Below, one piece after another: positions 57,735-64,000 of a stretch of 64,000 nt of DNA. The DNA lies in NCBI RefSeq assembly GCF_022712195.1, contig NZ_JALAGY010000006.1, positions 1 to 64,000 on the forward strand. Reading direction: 5' to 3'. The notes below the pieces were generated by a model. That model was not told the DNA's origin and searched no databases. It was given only the letters and a program-made list of their open reading frames with translations. The stretch is from Corynebacterium sp. GTDB lineage: Bacteria; Actinomycetota; Actinomycetes; Mycobacteriales; Mycobacteriaceae. Both the position numbers and the translations under genes were made by a program. The first letter of the stretch is position 1. Every line of letters begins with the position of its first letter.

Positions 57735-58810
57735 TGTGTCTCCAGCCATCTGTCGATGCCGCCAGGGTAGTTCGTGGCCGTCACGCCGGCGGCGGCAAGC
57801 AGCTCGACGGCACGGGCGGAGCGGACGCCTGTCGCACAGTAGACGACCAACGGGTCACCGGCCAGCGCGCGTACGGACTCCGGCACACCGTTGGCGAGCG
57901 CGCTGAGCGGGACGTTGACGGCGCCCGGGATGTGGACGGTGGCGAACTCCGCCGGTTCGCGCACGTCGAGCAGCACGGCACCGTCGAGGGAAGGTGCCGT
58001 GACGGGCGGCTCCTCGTCGTGCGGGGCAGGCGTGGGCTCAGCCACCGGTGTCGGGGCCTCCCGGACCCGGTCCGCCACCGCCGGGTCCGCGGTGACGGGG
58101 ATGTACTCCCAGTCTCCGGTGAGTCCCTGGTAGTAGCCGATCCGGCCGCTCAGTGGTGTGCCGGTACCGCTGAGGATCTTCACCGCCTCCATCGCCATCG
58201 CCGCCCCGACGATGCCGGTCACGGGGCCGAGGACGCCGGACTCCGCGCAGGACGGCACGCTCCCGGTGGGAGGCGGTGTGGGGAACACGTCCTCGTAGAC
58301 CGGCCCTCCGGGCATGCCGAAGACGGACAGCTGTGCGTCGTACCCCAGCACCGACGCCCAGACGTGCGGGACACCGTGTACGGCGCACCCGTGGGAGGCG
58401 GCGTAGCGGGCGACGACGTTGTCGGTGCCGTCGAGCACGACGTCGGCGCCGTCGAGCAGGGTGACGGCGTTGTCGGCGGTGAGGCGTCCGCGGTGCACGG
58501 TGACGGTCATCTCCGGGTTGCGGGCGAGCATCTCCCGACGGGCCGACCCCGTCTTGTCCCCGCCCACCGCGGCGTGGGTGTGGATGACCTGACGGTGCAG
58601 GTTGGACAGTTCGACGTGGTCGTCGTCGACGACGGTGACGGTGCCGACGCCTGCGGCGGCGAGGTACAGCAGCGCCGGGGAGCCGAGCCCGCCGGCGCCG
58701 ATGACGGTGACGTGTGCCCTGCCCAGGGCACGCTGCCCGGCGGCGCCGAAACCGTCCAGGGCGATTTGCCGCCGGTAGCGGGCGTACTGACGCGGGGGGA
58801 AGGTACTCAC
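57731..58810 (-). CDS. moeB: ThiF/MoeB-type adenylyltransferase with rhodanese domain
   Basis: 359 residues. The E1-like domain (about 1-245) has ARYRRQIALDGFGAAGQRAL, nucleotide loop GAGGLGSPALLYLAAAGVG and LDGTDNVVARYA. It adenylates the C-terminal Gly of MoaD. The active region VPSCAESGVLGPVTGIVGA has one Cys. The rhodanese domain (about 270-359) has VLLDVREPAEFATVHIPGAV and the active loop VVYCATGVRS with the persulfide Cys. It charges MoaD (and possibly other sulfur carriers) with sulfur. Four-base overlap with moaE. Confidence 0.9.
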   Translation of the reverse strand: MSTFPPRQYARYRRQIALDGFGAAGQRALGRAHVTVIGAGGLGSPALLYLAAAGVGTVTVVDDDHVELSNLHRQVIHTHAAVGGDKTGSARREMLARNPEMTVTVHRGRLTADNAVTLLDGADVVLDGTDNVVARYAASHGCAVHGVPHVWASVLGYDAQLSVFGMPGGPVYEDVFPTPPPTGSVPSCAESGVLGPVTGIVGAAMAMEAVKILSGTGTPLSGRIGYYQGLTGDWEYIPVTADPAVADRVREAPTPVAEPTPAPHDEEPPVTAPSLDGAVLLDVREPAEFATVHIPGAVNVPLSALANGVPESVRALAGDPLVVYCATGVRSARAVELLAAAGVTATNYPGGIDRWLETQ

Positions 58811-59319
58811 AGTCCCACCCAGTCCGTCGTGCCGTCGCTGCGTTGCTGTTCCTTCCAGATCGGCACACCTGACTTGACGGCGTCGGCGACCGCGGCGACC
58901 GCGGCGAAGGCCGGGCCACGGTGGGCTGCGGCGACAACGACGAGGAAGGCCAGGTCACCGACGGTGAGTTCTCCGGTGCGGTGTTCGACCCAGAGCCGGG
59001 TCTCGGGGTGTTCCGACACGGTGTCTTCGGCGATTCGGGCGAGGACGGCGGACGCGGTCGGATGGGCTGTGTAGGTCAGCGCACTGACCCCGTGTCCTGC
59101 GTCGTGGTCGCGGACCACGCCCTCGAAGGTGACGACGGCACCGGTGGCGTCTGTGCCGGTCCAGCGGCGGGCCTCGGCACGACGGTCCTCCAGGGGCACG
59201 TCAGTCACCGCCGTGTGGACGACCACCCCGGTCTGGGCGGCGACGTGGTCCGGGTCGCCGGTTCCGGCAGTGCCGTCTGACACGTCGGGCACGTCGGAGA
59301 CTCCGGGGCCGTCAGTCAT
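58807..59319 (-). CDS. moaE: Molybdopterin synthase catalytic subunit
   Basis: 170 residues. The core starts ALTYTAHPTA; GAVVTFEGVVRDHDAGHGVS, RLWVEHRTGELTVGDLAFLV, and the active lysines in DAVKSGVPIWKEQQ. It inserts the dithiolene sulfurs into precursor Z with MoaD. The N-terminal 30 residues are an acidic extension. ATG 59319 follows GGAGGTGACC, a strong ribosome site inside the end of the upstream gene, so the 8-base overlap is real. Confidence 0.92.
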   Translation of the reverse strand: MTDGPGVSDVPDVSDGTAGTGDPDHVAAQTGVVVHTAVTDVPLEDRRAEARRWTGTDATGAVVTFEGVVRDHDAGHGVSALTYTAHPTASAVLARIAEDTVSEHPETRLWVEHRTGELTVGDLAFLVVVAAAHRGPAFAAVAAVADAVKSGVPIWKEQQRSDGTTDWVGL

Positions 59320-59800
59320 GGTCACCTCCGTCGAGCTGGTCCAACAGGTGGTCCAGCACCCCGTCGAGCACGGCGATGCCGTCGGCCACTCCTCCGCGGG
59401 AGCCCGGCAGTGTCATCAGGAAGGTCCGCCCGGCGACCCCGGCGACTCCCCCGGACAGCAGCGCCGACGCCACCCCTGCCTCGACGCCCCGGCGTCGGAC
59501 GGCGTCGACGAGGCCGGGCAGCTCGTGGGTCAGGTGCGGGCGTAGCGCGGCGACGGTCTGGTCGGTGGGGCTGACTCCGGTCCCTCCGGTGGTGAGGACG
59601 ACGTCGGGGCGTACCGGCTCCGCCAGCACCGTGTCGAGGTACCCGGCGATTCCGGCGTCGGCGACGACCTCGGCGTCGGGCACCGCCAGCCCCCGGCCAC
59701 GGAGCCAGTCGACCAGCACGGGGCCGGTACGGTCGACGTGGTCGCCGGCGGCGGCGCGGGTGGAGACGACGACCACCAGTGCGCTGTGTGTGCCGGTCAC
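59312..59800 (-). CDS. moaB: Molybdopterin adenylyltransferase (MogA/MoaB)
   Basis: 162 residues. MoCF fold: [40 protein letters not shown] (MPT-binding loop) and [20 protein letters not shown]. It adenylates molybdopterin before metal insertion. The start overlaps the moaC stop codon by four bases. MoeA, the partner for insertion, is not in the window. Confidence 0.9.
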   Translation of the reverse strand: MTGTHSALVVVVSTRAAAGDHVDRTGPVLVDWLRGRGLAVPDAEVVADAGIAGYLDTVLAEPVRPDVVLTTGGTGVSPTDQTVAALRPHLTHELPGLVDAVRRRGVEAGVASALLSGGVAGVAGRTFLMTLPGSRGGVADGIAVLDGVLDHLLDQLDGGDHD

Positions 59801-60300
59801 CGCACGTCCCAGTCGCCGGACTTTCCACCGGACTTCGCCAGGACCCGCACGTCGTCGATGACGGCGTGCCGGTCGACGGCCTTGACCATGTCGTACACGG
59901 TGAGCGCGGCGGTGGTCACCGCGGTGAGCGCCTCCATCTCCACCCCGGTGACTCCCCGTGTCTTCACTGAGGCATCGATACGCACGGCCCCGGTCCCCTC
60001 ACCGTCCTCCCGGCGGAAGTCGACGGTGATCCGGCCCAGCGGCAGCGGGTGGCACAGCGGGATGATTTCCGGGGTCTTCTTCGCCCCCATGATCCCCGCG
60101 ACGCGGGCGACGGGGAGAGCGTCCCCCTTGGGCAGTCCGTCCGTCGCCGGGTCGAAGATCATGTCGAGGACCTCGGCGCGGGTTCGCACCCGCCCGGTGG
60201 CGAGTGCGGTACGGCTGGTCTCGTCCTTGGCGGTGACGTCGACCATGTGCGCCGACCCGTCCTCCCTGACGTGGGTGAGGTGGGTGAGGTGATCGTCCAT
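59797..60300 (-). CDS. moaC: Cyclic pyranopterin monophosphate synthase
   Basis: 167 residues. Signatures are [60 protein letters not shown] and [28 protein letters not shown]. It completes precursor Z after MoaA. First gene of moaC-moaB-moaE-moeB-PNPOx on the minus strand, divergent from moaD. Confidence 0.95.
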   Translation of the reverse strand: MDDHLTHLTHVREDGSAHMVDVTAKDETSRTALATGRVRTRAEVLDMIFDPATDGLPKGDALPVARVAGIMGAKKTPEIIPLCHPLPLGRITVDFRREDGEGTGAVRIDASVKTRGVTGVEMEALTAVTTAALTVYDMVKAVDRHAVIDDVRVLAKSGGKSGDWDVR

Positions 60301-60331
60301 GGCAGTCCAGGGTACCCGCCGTCGTCGTGTC

Positions 60332-60337
60332 TACACT
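60332..60337 (+). promoter_or_regulatory. -10 box (TACACT) of moaD, leaderless layout
   Basis: TACACT, then GGGTCGC (7 bases), then ATG 60345. The 44-base moaC-moaD gap leaves little room for a leader. Confidence 0.5.
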
Positions 60338-60344
60338 GGGTCGC

Positions 60345-60614
60345 ATGGTTGAGATCCGTTACTTCGCCGCCGCCCGTGCCGCCCGCGGCGTCGCGGGCGA
60401 GGAACACCCGGCGGCGGGCACCCTGGGTGACCTGCTCGACGAGCTGGGCGAACGGCACACCGGGACCACCGCAGGTGGGATGAGTCTCGCCGGGATCTTC
60501 GAGCGGTGCAGCTTCCTGGTCGACGGCCGTACGGTCACCAGGCAGGACGCCGCGTCGACACCGTTGGACGGGGTGGGACGTGTGGACGTCCTGCCGCCGT
60601 TCGCCGGAGGCTAG
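60345..60614 (+). CDS. moaD: Molybdopterin synthase sulfur carrier
   Basis: 89 residues, beta-grasp fold: [30 protein letters not shown], and RVDVLPPFAGG with the C-terminal Gly-Gly that becomes a thiocarboxylate. It carries sulfur to MoaE after activation by the MoeB-like protein. Transcribed alone, convergent with modB. Confidence 0.93.
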   Translation: MVEIRYFAAARAARGVAGEEHPAAGTLGDLLDELGERHTGTTAGGMSLAGIFERCSFLVDGRTVTRQDAASTPLDGVGRVDVLPPFAGG

Positions 60615-60632
60615 CCGGGACTGCCGCGCAGG

Positions 60633-61484
60633 TCAGAGTCGACGGGGGTTCGCCGTGTCCCGGCCGGACCGTGCACGGACCAGCGCAATTCCGCCGACGA
60701 CGACCAGGTAGACCCCGATGAGGGTGAGACAGGCTCCGAGCGCCCGGTCCATGTCGTTGGCGCTGAGACCGAGTTCCACGAGCAGCGGGATGGTCCTGGT
60801 CCTGCCCGCGACATTGCCGGCGAAGGTCAGCGTGGCACCGTACTCCGACAGGGCACGGGCGAAGCTCAGGACCGTGCCGACCGCCATTCCCGGCCAGGCC
60901 AGGGGGACGAGGATATGCCGGACGGTCTGCCACCGCGACGCCCCGTCCAGTGCCGCCGACTCGGTGAGCACCTCCGGAATGCCCCGCAACGCCGTGGCCG
61001 TGGTGGCGACGAAGAACGGCAGAGACACGAACACCTGGACCACGACCACCGCCAGTGAGGTGTACGCCACCGACACACCGAGGCCGTCGAGCCACTGCCC
61101 CACGATCCCTCGCCTGCCCCAGAAGAACACCAGCGCCAGCCCCGAGACCACCGGCGAGAGAACCAGCGGGGCGAAGACGACCACCTGCACGGCGTCGCCC
61201 CGCCCCGGGTGGCGCCGGCTCAGTCCGACCAGCCACAGGGCCAGCGGGAACCCGAGGACCACGCAGAGGCCCGTCGCCGCCAACGCCGTCGACAGCGACA
61301 GGGTCAGCGACTGCACGGTGGCCGGGTCGGAGACCAGCGCGACGGCCCGGTGCCACGGGATGTTCAGCAGCAGTGCGACCAGCGGGCCGAGCAGCAGGAG
61401 TACCGCCACCAGGGCGATCAACGCCAGGAGGACGGGGACGGTGCCGCGTGCGCGGCGCAGTGTCCTACTCTGTACCGAAACCAT
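60633..61484 (-). CDS. modB: Molybdate ABC transporter permease
   Basis: 283 residues, six membrane helices. The ABC permease loop EAA motif is ESAALDGASRWQTVRHILVP, followed by SFARALSEYGATLTFAGNVA and GRTRTIPLLVELGL, which is characteristic of ModB. Forms the channel for molybdate uptake. The start ATG 61484 is inside the modA end (20-base overlap) behind GGGGA. The ATPase gene modC is not downstream. Confidence 0.92.
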   Translation of the reverse strand: MVSVQSRTLRRARGTVPVLLALIALVAVLLLLGPLVALLLNIPWHRAVALVSDPATVQSLTLSLSTALAATGLCVVLGFPLALWLVGLSRRHPGRGDAVQVVVFAPLVLSPVVSGLALVFFWGRRGIVGQWLDGLGVSVAYTSLAVVVVQVFVSLPFFVATTATALRGIPEVLTESAALDGASRWQTVRHILVPLAWPGMAVGTVLSFARALSEYGATLTFAGNVAGRTRTIPLLVELGLSANDMDRALGACLTLIGVYLVVVGGIALVRARSGRDTANPRRL

Positions 61485-62316
61485 GGTCCCCGAGGATCTC
61501 GCGGGCGGTGTCCGTGGTCAACCAGTCGAGGAAGTCCCGTGCCGCCGGGTCGCCCTGCCCTTCAGCGGTCAACGCCGCCGGGTAGGTGTTGAGCCCGACC
61601 CGGTCGCCGAGGTCCATGACCTGGACCGTGCCGTCGGAGGCGTTGTCCTGCAGGACTCGTGCGTCGGTGGTGTAGACGAAACCTGCGTCCACCTCTCCGG
61701 TGGCGACCTTCGTGGCCACGTCGCTGACGTTCGCTTCCTCGGTCACCGTCCAGGTGGCCGGCGGCACGTCCAGGTCACCGAGGTAACGGTGCGCCAGTGT
61801 GCCGCAGGGGACGCCCTCGGCACAGACGGCGAGACGACCGTCGGTGAGGGTGCCGAGATCCTCCGGTGAGGTGATGCCCAGCGGGTTGCCGGGGGCGGTG
61901 GCCAGGACGAGCCGGTTGGTGGCGACGACACGGGGCTCGGCACCACGGAACTGCGCGAGGGAGAGGGCGGTGTCCATGGTCTCCCCGTCGGCGCTGATGA
62001 ACACCTCGGCGTCCGCGCCCTGTCCGATCTGCCGGACCAGTGCCGGGGAGCCGGCGAAGGTGTACTCCACGTCGGTGCCGCCGTGCTCGTCGGCGAAGGC
62101 GGCGGCGAGCTCGTCGCCCACGGTGCTCAACGACGCTGCGGCGTAGACCCGCACCGGCGACGCGCCGGAGGTTCCGCCGTCGTCACTGTCACCGTCGCCG
62201 GCGGTGGCGCAGGAGCCGGCGGCGAGCAGAGCAGCCGCCGTGAGCACCGCAGCCGGTGCACGGACACTCCGGACACTCCGGACGCTGCGGAGGTTCCGGT
62301 CGGACCTCGTTCCCAT
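61465..62316 (-). CDS. modA: Molybdate-binding lipoprotein
   Basis: 283 residues. Basic N-terminus with the repeat SVRSVRSVR, hydrophobic segment and lipobox LAAGSC (Cys36). The periplasmic-binding fold follows: VRVYAAASLSTVGDELAAAF, YTFAGSPALVRQIGQGADAE, VFISADGETMD and ANVSDVATKVATGEVDAGFV. It captures molybdate outside the membrane. ATG 62316 is the likely start. It supplies the Mo for the cofactor genes on both sides. Confidence 0.92.
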   Translation of the reverse strand: MGTRSDRNLRSVRSVRSVRAPAAVLTAAALLAAGSCATAGDGDSDDGGTSGASPVRVYAAASLSTVGDELAAAFADEHGGTDVEYTFAGSPALVRQIGQGADAEVFISADGETMDTALSLAQFRGAEPRVVATNRLVLATAPGNPLGITSPEDLGTLTDGRLAVCAEGVPCGTLAHRYLGDLDVPPATWTVTEEANVSDVATKVATGEVDAGFVYTTDARVLQDNASDGTVQVMDLGDRVGLNTYPAALTAEGQGDPAARDFLDWLTTDTAREILGDHGFGTE

Positions 62317-62432
62317 TGCTCTCCCCTGCCCCTGATCCGTTCTCGTCGGCTCTCGTCTGCTCTCGTCGGCGCGCCCGTCATTGACAGGTGCACCCGGTTT
62401 CACGGTAGACCAGAGGGGTCCGCCCACGTCCC

Positions 62433-62447
62433 TAAGGAGGCCACATC
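62433..62447 (+). promoter_or_regulatory. In-frame stop, Shine-Dalgarno sequence and ATC start of moaA
   Basis: The moaA reading frame has a TAA at 62433, AAGGAGG at 62434-62440, four bases, then ATC at 62445. No ATG, GTG or TTG occurs in frame between this TAA and the cysteine motif. Initiation at ATC is the simplest reading. Confidence 0.6.
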
Positions 62448-63536
62448 ACCACCGAAGAACCGTCGGCACCGTCGGCACCGCCGCTACCGTCCGGTCACCG
62501 TCTGCCGCTGCGTCTCACCGACCGGTGGGGGCGCACCGCCGACGACCTCCGCATCTCACTGATCGACAAGTGCAACCTGCGGTGCAGCTACTGCATGCCC
62601 GCCGAGGGCCTACCCTGGCTGGCGAAACAGAACCTGCTCACCGCGGACGAGGCCGTGCGACTGGCGGACATCGGCGTGCGTCTGCTCGGGGTGAAGGACA
62701 TCCGGTTCACCGGCGGCGAACCACTGGTCCGGCAGGACCTCGCCGACATCGTGCGGGGCGTGCGGCAGCGGCACCCGGACGTGCCGGTCTCGATCACCAC
62801 CAACGCCATCGGACTGGACGGACGGATCGGCGAGCTCGTGGACGCCGGGCTGACCCGGGTGAACGTATCGCTGGACACCGTGGACCGGGAGACGTTCGCC
62901 GCGGTGACCAGAAGAGACCGGCTCCCCCGCGTCCTCGCAGGACTGGAGGCTGCCAAGGCGGCCGGACTGGAGCCGGTGAAGGTCAATGCCGTGGCCATGC
63001 GGGGGGTGAACGACGAGGGCGTGGTCGACCTGACCGGGTGGTGCCTGGACCACGGCTACCAGCTGCGCTTCATCGAGCAAATGCCCCTGGACGCCGACCG
63101 TTCCTGGGCCCGAACGAACCTGGTCTCCGCCGCCGAGATCCGCCGCCGGCTGTCGACGGTCTACGACCTCGCCGAGGATCCCGAACCCCGCGGCTCCTCC
63201 CCGGCACAGTTGTGGGAGGTCCGCCGACGGGGCGCCTCCCCCGACGCCCCTGCCCTGGGGAAGGTCGGGATCATCGCCTCGGTGACGGAGTCCTTCTGCG
63301 CTGCGTGCTCCCGCACCCGCGTCACCGCTGACGGCCGGGTACGCAGCTGCCTGTTCTCGCGGGAGGAGACCGACCTGATGGGTCTGCTGCGCAGGGGTGC
63401 CGACGACGACGAGATCGCCAGTATCTGGGCCACCGCCATGTGGGGCAAGCCGCGGGCCTACGGCTCCGACACGGTGACTCTCAACGACCCCGGGTACGTG
63501 CAGCCGGAGCGCACCATGAGCGCCATCGGCGGCTGA
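62445..63536 (+). CDS. moaA: GTP 3',8-cyclase MoaA, apparent ATC start
   Basis: 363 residues. Radical SAM enzyme starting molybdenum cofactor synthesis from GTP. The first cluster motif is DKCNLRCSYCMP (CxxxCxxC). Then KDIRFTGGEPLVRQDL. The second cluster is SFCAACSRTRVTADGRVRSC (CxxC-x13-C). The C-terminus MSAIGG ends in the essential Gly-Gly. The first in-frame ATG is inside the cluster motif, so the gene must start upstream. The only sensible place is ATC 62445 (ITTEEPSAPS) behind AAGGAGG. A point change from ATG or a sequencing error would also explain this. Confidence 0.9.
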   Translation: MTTEEPSAPSAPPLPSGHRLPLRLTDRWGRTADDLRISLIDKCNLRCSYCMPAEGLPWLAKQNLLTADEAVRLADIGVRLLGVKDIRFTGGEPLVRQDLADIVRGVRQRHPDVPVSITTNAIGLDGRIGELVDAGLTRVNVSLDTVDRETFAAVTRRDRLPRVLAGLEAAKAAGLEPVKVNAVAMRGVNDEGVVDLTGWCLDHGYQLRFIEQMPLDADRSWARTNLVSAAEIRRRLSTVYDLAEDPEPRGSSPAQLWEVRRRGASPDAPALGKVGIIASVTESFCAACSRTRVTADGRVRSCLFSREETDLMGLLRRGADDDEIASIWATAMWGKPRAYGSDTVTLNDPGYVQPERTMSAIGG

Positions 63537-63557
63537 GCGCGACCGCTCCGCCCCCTC

Positions 63558-64000
63558 TCAGAACCAGCGGATCCGACCGCGGAGGATTCCGCGGTACGCC
63601 ACTCCGGCCAGGGTGACGATCAGTGCGCCGGCCATCACCGGCGTCAGGACGAAGTCCCAGTTCTCGTGGGAGGTCATGATCACGATCGGCAGTACCGCGG
63701 CCGGCGGGTGCAGGATCCTCAGCCCGGACATCAGCATCACCGCTACCCCGGTGACGGCCCCGATCGCCCACCAGGACGGTGACAGCAGGGAGTCGGCGAC
63801 GACCGCGACCACGGCGACGGCGAGGTGACCGCCGAGCACGTTCATCGGTTGGGACACCGGGGCCGCAGGCAGGACGAAGACCAGCACGCAGGACGCCGCG
63901 AAGCCAGCCATCAGCAGTGGGTGGCCCAGGACCTCGGTGAGGAGTCCCAGCAGGCAGATGACGGTGGTGACGGCCGCCCCGGAGACCAGCAGCGCCGCCG
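63558..64000 (-). CDS. HPP family membrane protein, 5' end outside window
   Basis: The visible 147 residues hold four membrane helices of the HPP family (PF04982): HPLLMAGFAASCVLVFVLPA, APVSQPMNVLGGHLAVAV and the namesake LRILHPPAAVLPIVIMT. The start lies beyond 64000. Members are linked to nitrite transport in plants and cyanobacteria, but most bacterial ones have no known role. Convergent with moaA, 21 bases apart. Confidence 0.85.
   Translation of the reverse strand, partial: AALLVSGAAVTTVICLLGLLTEVLGHPLLMAGFAASCVLVFVLPAAPVSQPMNVLGGHLAVAVVAVVADSLLSPSWWAIGAVTGVAVMLMSGLRILHPPAAVLPIVIMTSHENWDFVLTPVMAGALIVTLAGVAYRGILRGRIRWF

Overview
The window comes from a high-GC actinobacterium of the Corynebacterium/Mycobacterium order (Mycobacteriales), most likely a high-GC Corynebacterium. 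The evidence is gene order: guaA, guaB3-guaB, a DUF5319 protein, rsdA-sigD, whiB, groEL1-groES, the t6A genes, alr, glmS, glmM, rpsI-rplM, the ESX-4 genes, mgtE, truA-rplQ-rpoA-rpsD-rpsK-rpsM-infA-map-adk-secY and the spc ribosomal genes. This is the actinobacterial core chromosome (compare Rv3410c-Rv3462c of M. tuberculosis). I see no phage, insertion sequence, CRISPR array, tRNA or rRNA.

Layout. 1-7154: purine nucleotide synthesis (guaA, guaB3, guaB), a Na/Pi symporter and a DUF5319 protein. 7218-9316: the SigD/anti-SigD pair and a WhiB regulator. 9436-11505: groES-groEL1 under a CIRCE operator. 11502-17823: a three-domain TsaB-RimI-TsaD fusion, an Alr-TsaE fusion and glmS. 18035-22465: a hydrolase-fold protein without a nucleophile serine, an unusual three-gene operon of unknown function, and glmM. 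22516-24640: rplM-rpsI and the two WXG100 genes of ESX-4. 24645-28567: an L-lactate cassette (lldR-type regulator, permease, dehydrogenase) that splits ESX-4. 28548-37994: the ESX-4 machine (Rv3446c-type protein, EccC, EccD, MycP, EccB and an EccE-like soluble protein). 38050-42360: transporters and truA. 42489-52120: the alpha and spc ribosomal blocks with rpoA, infA, map, adk and secY. 52511-57734: purF, a nucleosidase, a heme-binding-like lipoprotein, a wHTH-DUF559 protein and a flavin-fold oxidase. 57731-63536: a molybdenum cofactor and molybdate uptake cluster. The window ends inside an HPP-family gene.

The most interesting result is a link between two loci. The WXG100 pair (23871-24500) and the three-gene operon at 18943-20998 are each preceded by nearly the same ECF-type promoter: GGAAC, exactly 18 bases, then GTCTC, with extended identity around both elements. 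No other intergenic region I read carries it. The three-gene operon encodes a WXG100-sized helical protein, a 489-residue Cys/Pro-rich protein with 14 cysteines, and a small helical protein. I propose it is a co-regulated and probably co-secreted ESX-4 substrate module that has not been described.

Other notable points are the triple t6A fusion, a moaA gene whose only plausible start is ATC behind a perfect Shine-Dalgarno sequence, a degenerate third ATPase in EccC, an E. coli-type PurF, and a recurrent promoter layout in which a TAnnnT -10 box lies 6-8 bases before the start codon. That layout indicates leaderless mRNAs and was used to choose several starts.
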